Source: Sinorhizobium fredii (GTDB lineage: Bacteria > Pseudomonadota > Alphaproteobacteria > Rhizobiales > Rhizobiaceae). From it: a stretch of 64,000 nt of DNA. The translations under genes were made by a program, and so were the position numbers. The DNA is taken from the NCBI RefSeq assembly GCF_002944405.1, contig NZ_CP024307.1, positions 3,329,001 to 3,393,000 on the forward strand, given 5' to 3'. The notes under the pieces were generated by a model that saw nothing but the letters and a program-made list of their open reading frames with translations, was not told where the DNA came from and made no database searches. Positions 25,110-34,994 of the stretch are shown piece after piece (position 1 is the stretch's first letter; each line of letters opens with the position of its first letter).

Positions 25110-25135
25110 CCGGTCTCACGATAGCGTGAAACCGG
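25110..25135 (+). other. Hairpin between the pseudouridine synthase gene and rpoH
   Basis: CCGGTCTCACG and CGTGAAACCGG pair with one mismatch around an ATAG loop. There is no T-run, so it may be an mRNA leader or processing element in front of rpoH and not a terminator. Confidence 0.5.
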
Positions 25136-25248
25136 ACTCCTTGAATCATGCTTTCGCCGTACTTATCTTCTAGCCTCGTGGGGTCTGGACGAAGACCCAC
25201 GCCCGGCCTGCCGTCCCGGAGGCCGGAGATGCACAAAGGGGGTGCTTC

Positions 25249-26154
25249 ATGGCCCGCAACACGCTGCCGACCATTGCCGCTGGAGAGGGCGGCCTCAACC
25301 GCTACCTCGACGAAATCCGCAAATTTCCGATGCTCGAACCGCAGGAAGAGTACATGCTCGCCAAGCGGTATCAGGAGCATGACGACCGCAGCGCCGCCCA
25401 CAAGCTGGTGACGAGCCATTTGCGCCTCGTCGCCAAGATCGCAATGGGTTACCGCGGCTACGGCCTGCCGATCGGCGAAGTCGTTTCGGAAGGCAATGTC
25501 GGCCTGATGCAGGCCGTCAAGAAGTTCGAGCCCGATCGCGGCTTCCGCCTGGCGACCTATGCCATGTGGTGGATCAAGGCGGCCATTCAGGAATATATCC
25601 TGCGTTCCTGGTCGCTGGTGAAAATGGGCACGACCGCCAACCAGAAGCGCCTGTTCTTCAATCTGCGGCGGCTGAAGGGCCGTATTCAGGCTCTCGACGA
25701 AGGCGATCTCAAGCCGGAGCAGGTGAAGGAAATCGCGACGACCCTGAAGGTCAGCGAGGACGAGGTCGTTTCGATGAACCGGCGCCTCTCCGGCGACGCG
25801 TCTCTCAACGCGCCGATCAAGGCCAGCGAAGGCGACTCCGGACAGTGGCAGGACTGGCTGGTCGACGAGCACGACAACCAGGAGGAAATCCTGATCGAGC
25901 AGGACGAGCTCGAAAGTCGCCGCGCCCTGCTCGCCAACGCGATGAAGGTCCTGAACGACCGCGAGCGCCGCATCTTCGAGGCGCGTCGCTTGACCGAAGA
26001 TCCGGTGACACTGGAAGATCTTTCGACCGAATTCGACATCAGCCGTGAGCGCGTCCGCCAGATCGAGGTCCGCGCCTTCGAGAAGGTCCAGGAAGCAGTC
26101 CGCAAGGCGGCACTCGAGCGCGCCAATTCGCTCCGGGTCGTCGAGGGCGCCTGA
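25249..26154 (+). CDS. rpoH1: RNA polymerase heat-shock sigma factor sigma-32
   Basis: 301 residues, full length. It directs transcription of heat-shock and, in rhizobia, envelope and acid stress and symbiosis genes. Region 2.1-2.4 is present (LRLVAKIAMGYRGYGLPIGE, NVGLMQAVKKFEPDRGFRLA, TYAMWWIKAAIQEYILRSWS), then the RpoH box around QKRLFFNLRRLKG, which separates it from RpoD. Region 4 follows (ILNDRERRIF-type MKVLNDRERRIFEARRL, SRERVRQIEVRAFEKV). S. meliloti has two rpoH genes; the sequence and context with purA and serA nearby fit rpoH1. A strong terminator follows. Confidence 0.93.
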   Translation: MARNTLPTIAAGEGGLNRYLDEIRKFPMLEPQEEYMLAKRYQEHDDRSAAHKLVTSHLRLVAKIAMGYRGYGLPIGEVVSEGNVGLMQAVKKFEPDRGFRLATYAMWWIKAAIQEYILRSWSLVKMGTTANQKRLFFNLRRLKGRIQALDEGDLKPEQVKEIATTLKVSEDEVVSMNRRLSGDASLNAPIKASEGDSGQWQDWLVDEHDNQEEILIEQDELESRRALLANAMKVLNDRERRIFEARRLTEDPVTLEDLSTEFDISRERVRQIEVRAFEKVQEAVRKAALERANSLRVVEGA

Positions 26155-26182
26155 TCGACCTCACGCCTTCAGAACAAACAAA

Positions 26183-26220
26183 GGCCCGGCTGGACGCCAT
26201 CCAGCCGGGCCTTTGTGTTT
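26183..26220. terminator. Bidirectional terminator between rpoH and the acidic membrane protein gene
   Basis: A 12-base stem GGCCCGGCTGGA/TCCAGCCGGGCC with a short loop, followed by TTTGTGTTT on the plus strand and by TTTGTTTG on the minus strand, so it can serve both converging genes. Confidence 0.9.
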
Positions 26221-26232
26221 GTCTCGGTCTTC

Positions 26233-28593
26233 TTACTGGCCGCTCGCCGCGGCCGCGCTGCCGAGCGAACTCCAGGCCTGCATGGCCTTACTGAAGGCCT
26301 CCGTGCCGCTGGCGCCTTTCTCAAGGGTCAAGAGGGCGCGGCGGCCGTTGCGGTAGGTGATCGGGATGTCGATCCAGCTGCGGCTGCGCAAGAGTTCGGT
26401 GTTGCTGCCGACGGCTTCCGCGAAATCGTTGAGCGCGATCATGTGGAAGTCGTCGGTGATCTTCGCCGGGACGGCAATGAGCGGGTCACCGCGATCCTGC
26501 TCTGTGCGCTTCATCGATACGCGCTGCACGCCCTCGATAGCACCGCCCTCGAAGTTCTCGGGCAGCGAAAAGACGAATTCGATCACGTGGCTTGCCGGCA
26601 GCGACGGATCGACATTGCGCTTGATCGTCATCAGCGCCGTCATGCCCCGGTCCGGAACGGTGATCTGGGCCTGGATCGCCGGCTCGGGCTTGGCGTCGCC
26701 GCCTGGAGACTCCTCCTTGATGGACCAGGCGACAGCGCCCGGAACCGCCGTGGGCGAAGATTGGCCAAGCCGCTCCTCATAGAGGAACATTTTCTCGCCG
26801 TCGGCGATGGAAACTTCGGTCTGCGGCGCTCCGCTGTCCTGGTTGGTGGCGGGCTGTTGGGGCTGGGCGGCGGCCTGCTCAGGCCCCGCCGCGGCGCCCT
26901 GTGGCCGGCCGGCCTCCGTCTGCGGGGCGACGGACTTGCCCTCCTGCGCTATTTCGCTGCCGTTCGCGCCGGCGAGCCCTCCGTCGCGCTCGGAGCCATC
27001 GGCAAGCAAACGCTGGGTAAACTTGCTCGATTTGTCGTCCGGCAATGCCGTACCTTCCTGGGCGCCGGACTGTTCGCCCGGCTGCACGGCAGGCTCGCCC
27101 TCGCGGCCGGGCGGCGTTTGCGTCTCCGGACCGGCGGGGATGATTTTCGCGAGCATTGCGGAAAGCCAGGCATTGCCCGCTTCCCTGTTCACCCAATAGG
27201 CAAAGCCGCCACCGCCAAGGAGAAGCAGGATCACCGCAGCGATTGCCAGGCTTTTCACGTTGAAGCGGGATGGCTTGGGAGCAACGCGGTAGGAGGCAGG
27301 CCGCGGCGATACGGCCGCCGGCGCCACGTCGCCGACCTGGTCGTCTTCCTTGGCGGCAGCGTCCGAGTCGTTCGCCCTCCGGCCGGCCTCATCGAGGCCG
27401 AGCAGATCATCGATGTGATCCCATGCGGTGCCGGCGCGCTCCTCTTCGTTCGAAGCGGTCGGCGCTTTCTCCACGGGCCAGGCCCATTCAGAGACCTCCG
27501 GCTCAGCCGGCTTGTCCTTTCTGGTGTCGGCGGGCGCAGCGAAGGGATCGCTGTCGTCGAAGGACCAGGCCTGCGCCGTCTCCGCCTCAGCCGGCCGCGG
27601 AGCCGGGGCGCTTGTCTCGGGCTCCACCGGATGCATGCCGAGCCGCTCGGGGCCGGCCGCCTCCTGGCGCGGCGCCTCGGATGCCGGAGGCTCTTCACCG
27701 GCGCTTGCGGCGGGCGGGACGTCCTCCCACTCCGGCAGCGCCCATTCCGAAGGTTCCTGTTTCGCCGGTGCCGCCTCAGCCGGTGGAGCCTCTTCGCCGA
27801 CCGGCTCTTCCGGAACCCTCTCTTCCTCAGGGCCTCCAACAATTGCCACGGGCTCGGGCTCGACCGGCGGCTCGTCGCGGTCGAATTCCTCCGTCTGCGG
27901 CTCGGAGGCGGTTGCCTCCTCGGCGGGCGCTTGCTGCCAGCTATCGACTTCCGCCACCGGCGGGGCTTCCTCGGCCGGAGAGAGTTCCTCCGCCGGGACG
28001 TATTCCTCTACCGTTGCGCCCCACTGCGGCTCGGCCGAGACGGCTTCCGGTTCCTCGCTTGTGGCAGGCGGTTCCTGTTCGTGCTCGCCCGCGGCGGCCA
28101 GGGTGGGCTCGGCTTCCCGGTGCTCCGGCACCTCTCGCGCAGCGGCGGGAACGACCTCATCGGCCGGGACCGGTTCTTCGAAGGCTTGCGGAGCCTCCGG
28201 CGCCGCCTCTTCTGCGGATTCCTCGGCGACGGCCTGCTCAACTTCGGCAGCCTCGGCCGGAACCGGCGCCGGCTCCGGCGAGACCGGAGCGGCAGCCTCC
28301 TGTTCGGCGGACGCTTCGGCTGCATCCGGCTCGAGCACTTCGGGCTGTTCGGGTGCTTCGGCTTCTTCGATTGCCGGCAGGGCCTCGGCGTGTTCGTTTT
28401 CGACCTCGGAAATCGCCAGTTCCAGCTTGTTCAACTGGCGATTGATCATGTCGTCCGATGGCCGCGGGGACATGTTCTCGAGCTGGCGGCGCACGGCACT
28501 GCGCGCCTTCTCGTAGACCCTGCCCCGCATTTCGGGTGTGTTTTCCGACAGGCCGTCAACGGTCCTGCGAATAACTGCAACAAAATCCGCCAT
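26233..28593 (-). CDS. Giant acidic Pro/Glu/Ala-rich single-pass membrane protein
   Basis: 786 residues from the ATG at 28593. A short conserved N-terminus (ADFVAVIRRTVDGLSENTPE, RSAVRRQLENMSPRPSDDMI, NRQLNKLELAISEVE) is followed by about 350 residues of low-complexity acid-Pro-Ala sequence, then conserved patches (AWDHIDDLLGLD). One membrane span follows near residue 460 (SLAIAAVILLLLGGGGFAYW). A second low-complexity stretch leads to a folded C-terminal domain of about 180 residues (KMFLYEERLG, VIEFVFSLPENFEGGAIEGV, WIDIPITYRNGRRALLTLEK). By charge the N-terminal part is cytoplasmic and the C-terminal domain periplasmic. The family is rhizobial and uncharacterised. It is 62 bases downstream of purA. 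Confidence 0.82.
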   Translation of the reverse strand: MADFVAVIRRTVDGLSENTPEMRGRVYEKARSAVRRQLENMSPRPSDDMINRQLNKLELAISEVENEHAEALPAIEEAEAPEQPEVLEPDAAEASAEQEAAAPVSPEPAPVPAEAAEVEQAVAEESAEEAAPEAPQAFEEPVPADEVVPAAAREVPEHREAEPTLAAAGEHEQEPPATSEEPEAVSAEPQWGATVEEYVPAEELSPAEEAPPVAEVDSWQQAPAEEATASEPQTEEFDRDEPPVEPEPVAIVGGPEEERVPEEPVGEEAPPAEAAPAKQEPSEWALPEWEDVPPAASAGEEPPASEAPRQEAAGPERLGMHPVEPETSAPAPRPAEAETAQAWSFDDSDPFAAPADTRKDKPAEPEVSEWAWPVEKAPTASNEEERAGTAWDHIDDLLGLDEAGRRANDSDAAAKEDDQVGDVAPAAVSPRPASYRVAPKPSRFNVKSLAIAAVILLLLGGGGFAYWVNREAGNAWLSAMLAKIIPAGPETQTPPGREGEPAVQPGEQSGAQEGTALPDDKSSKFTQRLLADGSERDGGLAGANGSEIAQEGKSVAPQTEAGRPQGAAAGPEQAAAQPQQPATNQDSGAPQTEVSIADGEKMFLYEERLGQSSPTAVPGAVAWSIKEESPGGDAKPEPAIQAQITVPDRGMTALMTIKRNVDPSLPASHVIEFVFSLPENFEGGAIEGVQRVSMKRTEQDRGDPLIAVPAKITDDFHMIALNDFAEAVGSNTELLRSRSWIDIPITYRNGRRALLTLEKGASGTEAFSKAMQAWSSLGSAAAASGQ

Positions 28594-28655
28594 CAGATGC
28601 TTTCTCAAATCCTAGTCATGCAGCCGCAATGCGGCGCCGCTTCCTTGCGCCGACA

Positions 28656-29954
28656 CTAGTCCTCAAACGGGTCGGTCACAAGTATTGTGTCGTCGCGCTC
28701 CGGGCTCGTCGAAAGCAGTGCGACGGGCGCGCCGATCAGTTCCTCGACCTGGCGAACATATTTGATCGCCTGTGCCGGAAGATCGGCCCAGCTGCGGGCG
28801 CCGACCGTCGATTCCTTCCAGCCTTCGAGCGTAATATAGACTGGCTTTACCGAAGCTTGCTGCGCCTGACTTGCGGGAAGATGATCGATCTCTTGTCCGT
28901 CCAGAGTATAGCCGACGCAGATCTTGAGCTCGTCGAGGCCATCGAGCACGTCGAGCTTGGTGAGCGCGATGCCGGTGATGCCGTTGGCGGCGACCGACTG
29001 GCGCACCAGGGCGGCATCGAACCAGCCGCAACGGCGCTTGCGGCCGGTGACGGTTCCGAATTCGTGGCCGCGCTCGCCGAGGAACTGGCCGATTTCGTCG
29101 TTGAGTTCGGTCGGAAACGGTCCTTCGCCGACGCGCGTCGTATAGGCCTTGGTGATCCCGAGAATATAGCCGAGCGCGCCCGGTCCCATGCCGGAACCGG
29201 CGGCCGCCTGACCGGCGACCGTGTTCGAGGAGGTGACGAAGGGATACGTGCCGTGGTCGATGTCGAGCAGCGTCCCCTGCGCGCCCTCGAACAGGATGCG
29301 CGCGCCCTTGCGGCGCTGCCTGTCGAGCAACAGCCAGACCGTGTCCATGAACGGCAGCACGCGCGCGGCGACGGAGGAGAGTTCGTCCATGATCGCCTGG
29401 TGGCTGATTTCCGCTTCGCCGAGCCCGCGGCGCAGCGCGTTGTGGTGCGTCAGCAGCCGGTCGACCTTGGCCGGCAGGGTGTCGAGGTCCGCGAGATCCA
29501 TGACGCGGATGGCCCGGCGGCCGACCTTGTCCTCATAGGCCGGGCCGATGCCGCGGCGGGTCGTGCCGATCTTGGTGCCGCTGTTCGAGGCAGCGTCCTC
29601 GCGGAAGCCGTCGAGTTCGCGATGCAGCGACAGGATGAGCGTGGCATTGTCGGCGATGCGCAGGTTGTCCGGTGTGATCTTGACGCCCTGGTTGCCGAGC
29701 TTGTCGATCTCCGCGATCAGCGCATGCGGATCGATGACGACGCCATTGCCGATGACGGCTAGCTTGCCGGGCCGGACGACGCCGGAGGGAAGCAGCGACA
29801 GCTTGTAGCTGACGCCGTCGATCACCAGGGTATGGCCGGCATTGTGGCCGCCCTGGAAGCGCACTACGATGTCGGCGCGCTCCGAGAGCCAATCCACGAT
29901 CTTGCCTTTGCCTTCGTCACCCCATTGGGATCCGACCACCACGACGTTCGTCAT
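28656..29954 (-). CDS. purA: Adenylosuccinate synthetase
   Basis: 432 residues, normal length. It converts IMP, aspartate and GTP to adenylosuccinate, the first committed step to AMP. Start at [20 protein letters not shown], which begins exactly at the family N-terminus. Motifs: GDEGKGK P-loop (residues 11-17), [10 protein letters not shown] with the catalytic His, [29 protein letters not shown] and the C-terminal [15 protein letters not shown]. Confidence 0.97.
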   Translation of the reverse strand: MTNVVVVGSQWGDEGKGKIVDWLSERADIVVRFQGGHNAGHTLVIDGVSYKLSLLPSGVVRPGKLAVIGNGVVIDPHALIAEIDKLGNQGVKITPDNLRIADNATLILSLHRELDGFREDAASNSGTKIGTTRRGIGPAYEDKVGRRAIRVMDLADLDTLPAKVDRLLTHHNALRRGLGEAEISHQAIMDELSSVAARVLPFMDTVWLLLDRQRRKGARILFEGAQGTLLDIDHGTYPFVTSSNTVAGQAAAGSGMGPGALGYILGITKAYTTRVGEGPFPTELNDEIGQFLGERGHEFGTVTGRKRRCGWFDAALVRQSVAANGITGIALTKLDVLDGLDELKICVGYTLDGQEIDHLPASQAQQASVKPVYITLEGWKESTVGARSWADLPAQAIKYVRQVEELIGAPVALLSTSPERDDTILVTDPFED

Positions 29955-30159
29955 ATTTCTCTTCCTGTTCACGCGCGCACGAGGACGTTGCGCTGTTCTC
30001 AAACCCGCGCATCTATACTGTGTTGTCTTTCGGAAAGCGACCCCGTTATGCCCGGGGCCCGGCCCTTTTTGCATGACAAGATATGGCGTTAGCGCCTATA
30101 TCTGCGAACTCTCCCGCCGGTTCGGCAATCCATTTCACCTCCATGCGGATCGCAGCGCC

Positions 30160-31050
30160 GTGAATTCCAAAGCCTATTTCTATCTCGCCATCACCGCGCT
30201 TTTCTGGGGCGGGAATTCGGTTGCCGGCAAGATGGCCGTCGGGCACGTCAGCCCGATGATGCTGACGACGCTGCGCTGGCTCGTCGCGCTCAGCGTCATT
30301 CTTGCGCTGATGACGCCGCAGATCCGCCGTGACTGGGACAAGATTCGCCGCCACTGGCTGCAGCTGCTCGCCTATGGCGCGGTTGGTTTCACGATGTTCA
30401 ACGCCTTCCTCTATTCGGCGGTGAAATATACCAGTGCGATCAACGCCGTGATCCTTCAGGCCGGCATTCCGATGCTGATCTTCCTGTTCAATTTCGTGTT
30501 CTTCCGGACGAAGGTTTCGATCGCGCAGGTCGTCGGCTTCACCGTGACGCTGATCGGCGTGCTCACGACAGCCGCCCATGGCGACTTCACGAGCCTGATG
30601 CGGCTCAAGTTCAATTTCGGCGACGGGCTGATGATCCTCGCCTGCATCGTCTACGCCGTCTATACGGTCACTCTTCGCTGGAAACCGGCGATGCACTGGC
30701 AGAGCTTCATCGCGGCACCCGCCTTCGGCGCGCTCATCAGTTCCATCCCGCTGCTCGTCTGGGAAGCTCAAAGCGGCAGCGCCATCGTGCCGGACGCGAC
30801 CGGTTGGGCGATCGTGCTCTATGCCGCGATATTTCCGTCGCTGATGTCACAGGTTCTCTATGTCCGCGGCGTCGAAATGATCGGCGCCAACCGCGCCGGC
30901 CTGTTCATCAACGCCATCCCGGTCTATGGAACGCTGCTTTCCGTTCTGCTCGTCGGCGAGACGTTTCACGCCTATCATCTGGTGGCATTGCTGCTCGTCC
31001 TCGGCGGCATCGCGATCGCCGAACACGGCCGGCCGAGGCCGCCGAAGTGA
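30160..31050 (+). CDS. EamA/DMT-family transporter
   Basis: 296 residues from the GTG at 30160; the frame runs further upstream, but family similarity starts here (NSKAYFYLAITALFWGGNSV). Two EamA repeats of five membrane segments each are visible: TALFWGGNSVAGKMAVGHVS with RWLVALSVILAL in the first, and CIVYAVYTVTLRWKPA through FPSLMSQVLYVRGVEMIGAN and VGETFHAYHLVALLLVLGGI in the second. Such proteins export amino acids, metabolites or nucleotides; the substrate is unknown. It is divergent from purA and convergent with serA. Confidence 0.9.
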   Translation: MNSKAYFYLAITALFWGGNSVAGKMAVGHVSPMMLTTLRWLVALSVILALMTPQIRRDWDKIRRHWLQLLAYGAVGFTMFNAFLYSAVKYTSAINAVILQAGIPMLIFLFNFVFFRTKVSIAQVVGFTVTLIGVLTTAAHGDFTSLMRLKFNFGDGLMILACIVYAVYTVTLRWKPAMHWQSFIAAPAFGALISSIPLLVWEAQSGSAIVPDATGWAIVLYAAIFPSLMSQVLYVRGVEMIGANRAGLFINAIPVYGTLLSVLLVGETFHAYHLVALLLVLGGIAIAEHGRPRPPK

Positions 31051-31153
31051 CGGCACGCTTTATCGCGGCCCATGGTGAGCGCTCAAAAGAGAAACGCGCC
31101 GGATGGGGCCGGCACGTTTGCATTTCATATCCAAGCTGGAACAGCGTGGCTGC

Positions 31154-32749
31154 TCAATCGACGTTGAACACCAGCGGCTTCGCCTGGCGGATCGCCGCGT
31201 TGGCGCGCAGCTTGTCGAGCACCGTCTCGGAAACCGGACCATCGACGTAAAGCAGCGCGATCGCGTCACCGCCCTGCTTTTCGCGACCGAGCTGGAAGTT
31301 GGCGATGTTGACGCCGGCATCGCCGAGGGTCGTGCCGATGAAGCCGATCATGCCGGGAACGTCGGTGTTGGTGATATAGACCATGTGGTTGCCGACGTCG
31401 GCATCGAGGTTGATGCCCTTGATCTGGATGAAGCGCGGCTTGCCGTCGGAGAAGACCGTGCCGGCGACCGATCGGGTCTGGTTCGCCGTCTTCACCGTCA
31501 GCTTGATATAGCCGTCGAAGACGCCCGTCTTGTCGCGCTTGACCTCAGAAAGGATGATGCCCTTTTCCTTGATCATGATCGGTGCGGAGACCATGTTGAC
31601 GTCAGCCACCTGAGGACGGATCAGGCCGGCGAGAACGGCGCTGGTCAGCGCCTTGGTGTTCATTGTTGCGGTCGACCCGTCATAGAGGATTTCGATTTCC
31701 TTGATGGCGCTTTCCGTCGCCTGCCCGACAAAGGCGCCAAGCACGTCGGCGAGGCGGATGAAGGGTTTCAGGATCGGCGCTTCCTCGGCGGTGATCGACG
31801 GCATGTTGATGGCGTTGGTGACGGCGCCCTTGACGAGATAGTCCGCCATCTGCTCGGCCACCTGCAGCGCCACGTTCTCCTGCGCCTCGGTGGTCGAGGC
31901 CCCGAGATGCGGCGTGCAGACGACGTTCGGCAGGCCAAAGAGCGGGCTTTCGGTGGCGGGCTCCACCTCAAAGACGTCGAAGCCCGCGCCGGCGACATGG
32001 CCGGACTTCAGCGCATCGGCGAGCGCCTTCTCGTCGACGAGGCCGCCGCGGGCACAGTTGATGATGCGCACACCCGGCTTGGTCTTGGCAATCGCCTCGG
32101 CGCTGAGGATGTTGCGCGTCTTGTCGGTCAGCGGCACGTGCAGGGTGATGAAGTCGGCCTGCGCGAGAAGTTCGTCCAGCTCGACCTTGACGACGCCCAT
32201 TTCCTCCGCCCGCTCCTTCGACAGGAACGGATCATAGGCGAGCACGTGCATCTTGAGACCGATTGCACGGGCACAGACGATCGAGCCGATATTGCCGGCA
32301 CCGATCACGCCGAGCACCTTGCCGGTAATCTCGACGCCCATGAACTTCGACTTTTCCCACTTGCCGGCCTGGGTGGAATTGTCGGCGGCGGGAAGCTGAC
32401 GGGCGACCGCGAACATCAGCGCGACCGCGTGCTCGGCCGTGGTGATCGAGTTGCCGAAGGGCGTGTTCATGACGATGATGCCGCGGCGCGAGGCGGCCGG
32501 AATGTCGACATTGTCGACGCCGATGCCGGCGCGGCCGACGACCTTGAGATTGGCCGCCGCGGCGATCAGCTTTTCCGTCACCTTGGTGGCGGAGCGGATG
32601 GCGAGACCGTCGTAATTGCCGATGATCTCGGCAAGCTTCTCCTTGTCTTTGCCGAGCTTCGGCTGGAAATCCACTTCGACGCCGCGATCGCGGAAGATCT
32701 GAACGGCGGTTTCCGAAAGTTCATCGGATACGAGAACGCGAGGTGCCAT
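31154..32749 (-). CDS. serA: D-3-phosphoglycerate dehydrogenase
   Basis: 531 residues, the long form with an ASB intervening domain and a C-terminal ACT domain. It oxidises 3-phosphoglycerate, the first step of serine synthesis. NAD site VLGVIGAGNIGSIVCARAIG near residue 145; catalytic Arg (NCARGGLVDE), Glu (FEVEP) and His (TPHLGAS) are all present. The ACT domain (HMVYITNTDVPGMIGFIGTT) is the place for serine feedback. It follows serC after 78 bases and forms an operon with it. Confidence 0.97.
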   Translation of the reverse strand: MAPRVLVSDELSETAVQIFRDRGVEVDFQPKLGKDKEKLAEIIGNYDGLAIRSATKVTEKLIAAAANLKVVGRAGIGVDNVDIPAASRRGIIVMNTPFGNSITTAEHAVALMFAVARQLPAADNSTQAGKWEKSKFMGVEITGKVLGVIGAGNIGSIVCARAIGLKMHVLAYDPFLSKERAEEMGVVKVELDELLAQADFITLHVPLTDKTRNILSAEAIAKTKPGVRIINCARGGLVDEKALADALKSGHVAGAGFDVFEVEPATESPLFGLPNVVCTPHLGASTTEAQENVALQVAEQMADYLVKGAVTNAINMPSITAEEAPILKPFIRLADVLGAFVGQATESAIKEIEILYDGSTATMNTKALTSAVLAGLIRPQVADVNMVSAPIMIKEKGIILSEVKRDKTGVFDGYIKLTVKTANQTRSVAGTVFSDGKPRFIQIKGINLDADVGNHMVYITNTDVPGMIGFIGTTLGDAGVNIANFQLGREKQGGDAIALLYVDGPVSETVLDKLRANAAIRQAKPLVFNVD

Positions 32750-32827
32750 GAAAGGCCTCCTTGGAACAGTGTCTGAACGGAATTGGAGTGGCTTCGCCCT
32801 TAAGAAGAGCGAAACGGTCGCGTCGGA

Positions 32828-34006
32828 TCAGGCGGCGGCCTGCGAGAGCGTCGCTTTCTGGGTCTCGAATGCCCAGGTGAGCCACGGCATCAGCGCTTCC
32901 ATATCGGCCGCCTCGATCGTCGCGCCGGACCAGATGCGGAGGCCGGAGGGAGCATCCCGATAGTGCCCGATATCGAAGGCGACGCCCTCCTTGTCGAGAA
33001 GCGCGACGAGGCCCTTGGCGAAGGCGGCCTGCGCATCGGCATCGAGGGCCGTCACGTCGCGGTCGACGATCTTCAGGCAAACAGAGGTGTTGGAGCGGGT
33101 CTCCGGCTTGACGGCCAGGTTGGCGATCCAGTCATTGGCGGCGACGAAACGGTGGATCAGGTCGGCATTGGCATCGGCCCGCGCGATCAGCCCCTTGAGG
33201 CCGCCGACCGACTTCGCCCAGAGAAGCGCGTCGATATAGTCCTCGACGCAGAGCATCGACGGCGTGTTGATCGTCTCGCCGGTAAAGATGCCCTCAATCA
33301 GCTTTCCGCCCTTGGTCATGCGGAAGATCTTCGGCAGCGGCCAGGCCGGTACATGGCTTTCCAGCCGTTCGACCGCGCGCGGGCTGAGGATCAGCACGCC
33401 ATGGCCGCCCTCGCCGCCCAGAACCTTCTGCCAGGAGAAGGTGACGACGTCGAGCTTGGCGAAGTCGAGTTCCTGCGCGAATGCGGCCGAGGTCGCGTCG
33501 CAGATCGTCAGGCCCTTGCGGTCGGCGGGAATGAAATCGGCATTCGGGACGCGGACGCCCGAAGTCGTTCCGTTCCAGGTGAAGACGACGTCGCGGTCGA
33601 AATCGACCTTTGAGAGATCCGGCAGTTCGCCGTAGTCGGCCTCGAAGCGGCGGACGTCGGGAAGCTTCAGCTGCTTGATCACGTCGGTGACCCAGCCGGC
33701 GCCGAAACTTTCCCAGGCGAGCATGTCGACGCCTCGCGCGCCAAGCAGCGACCACAGCGCCATCTCGACGGCGCCGGTGTCAGAAGCGGGCACGATACCG
33801 ATGCGGTAGTCGCCGGGCACCTCGAGAATTTCACGGGTAAGATCGATGGCTTGCTTGAGCTTCGTCTTGCCGATCTTGGCGCGGTGCGAACGACCGAGCG
33901 GCGCATCGGAGAGAGCTTCGAGCGTCCATCCGGGACGCTTGGCGCAAGGACCAGAAGAAAAATGGGTATTTGCCGGGCGCACGTCCGGCTTGGCAGGTTT
34001 CGTCAT
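32828..34006 (-). CDS. serC: Phosphoserine aminotransferase
   Basis: 392 residues. It transaminates 3-phosphohydroxypyruvate to phosphoserine. The PLP Lys is in [17 protein letters not shown] (about residue 197). Other landmarks are [12 protein letters not shown] at the N-terminus, [14 protein letters not shown], and [15 protein letters not shown]. The Ser-Trp-Gln-Lys form and length near 390 are typical of the alphaproteobacterial/archaeal-like SerC group. The start codon is directly preceded by a hairpin leader, listed separately, and by a good sigma70 promoter. Confidence 0.96.
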   Translation of the reverse strand: MTKPAKPDVRPANTHFSSGPCAKRPGWTLEALSDAPLGRSHRAKIGKTKLKQAIDLTREILEVPGDYRIGIVPASDTGAVEMALWSLLGARGVDMLAWESFGAGWVTDVIKQLKLPDVRRFEADYGELPDLSKVDFDRDVVFTWNGTTSGVRVPNADFIPADRKGLTICDATSAAFAQELDFAKLDVVTFSWQKVLGGEGGHGVLILSPRAVERLESHVPAWPLPKIFRMTKGGKLIEGIFTGETINTPSMLCVEDYIDALLWAKSVGGLKGLIARADANADLIHRFVAANDWIANLAVKPETRSNTSVCLKIVDRDVTALDADAQAAFAKGLVALLDKEGVAFDIGHYRDAPSGLRIWSGATIEAADMEALMPWLTWAFETQKATLSQAAA

Positions 34007-34058
34007 ATGCTATCCTCTCAGATAGAAGCCCCTCGTTGGGGAGGGGTGTCCCGCCGTC
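34007..34058 (-). ncRNA. Candidate serC leader RNA (5' UTR hairpins)
   Basis: Between the promoter and the serC start the transcript forms two hairpins. The first is CCCCTC/GAGGGG (34029-34046). The second is CTATC-TGAGAG-GATAG (34010-34025), ending 3 bases before the ATG, with the ribosome-binding GAGAGGA in its loop and stem. A conserved structured element called the serC motif is known upstream of serC in Rhizobiales, and size, place and sequence fit it. A cis-regulatory role at the level of translation is inferred. Confidence 0.7.
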
Positions 34059-34059
34059 C

Positions 34060-34088
34060 GAAATATTGTGGCGCAGAGAGGATGTCAA
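34060..34088 (-). promoter_or_regulatory. serC-serA promoter
   Basis: On the minus strand a perfect TTGACA (34083-34088) and TATTTC (34060-34065) are separated by 17 bases. Transcription would start just before the GGCGGGACA that opens the leader RNA. Confidence 0.7.
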
Positions 34089-34157
34089 GCGGCTTGTGTC
34101 GCGTATGACACGATTTTTGGCGCTTCGAGCACATCGTGCTGTGTTGCAGACGGAGCC

Positions 34158-34994
34158 CTACCAGAGTGCGAACCGCAAGCCTGCGCGGATTTCGTGGCGG
34201 GAAAGGCCGTCATCATGGCCCTTGCTGCCGCTTGCACCGGCAAGCGCCTCGGCGCCGAAGCCAAACATGTCGCCCTCAGCGATGCGGGAATAGCGATAGC
34301 CGATGTCGAACTTTAGCCGGTCGGTAACGTCGTAGGAGAGACCCGCCATCACCGCATAGGTGAACCGCCAACTGTCGCGACCCTCATAGGAACCTCCCGC
34401 CGCCGCCCCGGAACAGGCACCGCCGCCGGCGATACAGGTCGAGCTTTCGCGAACCGTTTTCCAGTCGATATGCGTCGCGCCGATGCCGGCGCCGACATAG
34501 GGCGTGAAACCGGCGAGCGTCGCCAGATCGACATAGCCGTTCGCCATTAGCCCGAGAGCGGAGAAATTGCCGCTTTGGGAAAGCGCGCAGGACGTTCCGG
34601 CCCCCTCGCCCGCACAAGGGCCTGCGGTAAGCGACGAGCCGTTGAAACGGCCTTCGAAATATTCGGCTGTCAGATCGGCGCGGAAGACGTCGGTGATCCG
34701 ATAGCCCACGCCGATCGTGCCGGAGACCGGCTCATCGAAACGGGCGTCGTCGAATGGAACATTGCTGTAGCTGCCGGTGCCGCTATTGAAATTGCGATAG
34801 AAGGGATCGCCCTCGCCTGTCCAGCCCGCATAGCCGATGTCGCCGCGCAGATAGAGGCGGCTGCCCGCTTCCTTTTCGGTGGAGATCGTGATCTCCGGCG
34901 CGTCGAGCAGATCTTCGTCGTTCGCCGCGGCTGCGTCGGCCAAGAGCAGGCCAGCGCTCAGAGCGATACCGAGAATTCCGTTCCGCCAGTCCAT
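34158..34994 (-). CDS. Outer-membrane beta-barrel protein (Omp25/RopB-like)
   Basis: 278 residues. A signal peptide (LGIALSAGLLLADAAAA, cleavage near residue 24) is followed by an eight-stranded porin-like barrel. Alternating strands include SRLYLRGDIGYAGWTGEGDP, SGTIGVGYRITDVFRADLTA, LMANGYVDLATLAGFTPYVG and WRFTYAVMAGLSYDVTDRLK, and it ends in an aromatic Trp (AGLRFALW), as expected for BAM recognition. Two Cys pairs in surface loops (GPCAGEGAGTSC, TCIAGGGAC) may form disulfides. It is paralogous to the next gene upstream on the same strand. Confidence 0.85.
   Translation of the reverse strand: MDWRNGILGIALSAGLLLADAAAANDEDLLDAPEITISTEKEAGSRLYLRGDIGYAGWTGEGDPFYRNFNSGTGSYSNVPFDDARFDEPVSGTIGVGYRITDVFRADLTAEYFEGRFNGSSLTAGPCAGEGAGTSCALSQSGNFSALGLMANGYVDLATLAGFTPYVGAGIGATHIDWKTVRESSTCIAGGGACSGAAAGGSYEGRDSWRFTYAVMAGLSYDVTDRLKFDIGYRYSRIAEGDMFGFGAEALAGASGSKGHDDGLSRHEIRAGLRFALW

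Noticed and set aside
26215..28659. 814-codon plus-strand open frame opposite the acidic membrane protein
   Set aside because: It arises from the low-complexity GC-rich codons of the minus-strand gene; the Arg/Leu/Gly-rich translation shows no domain. The minus-strand frame has a membrane span and a conserved folded end.
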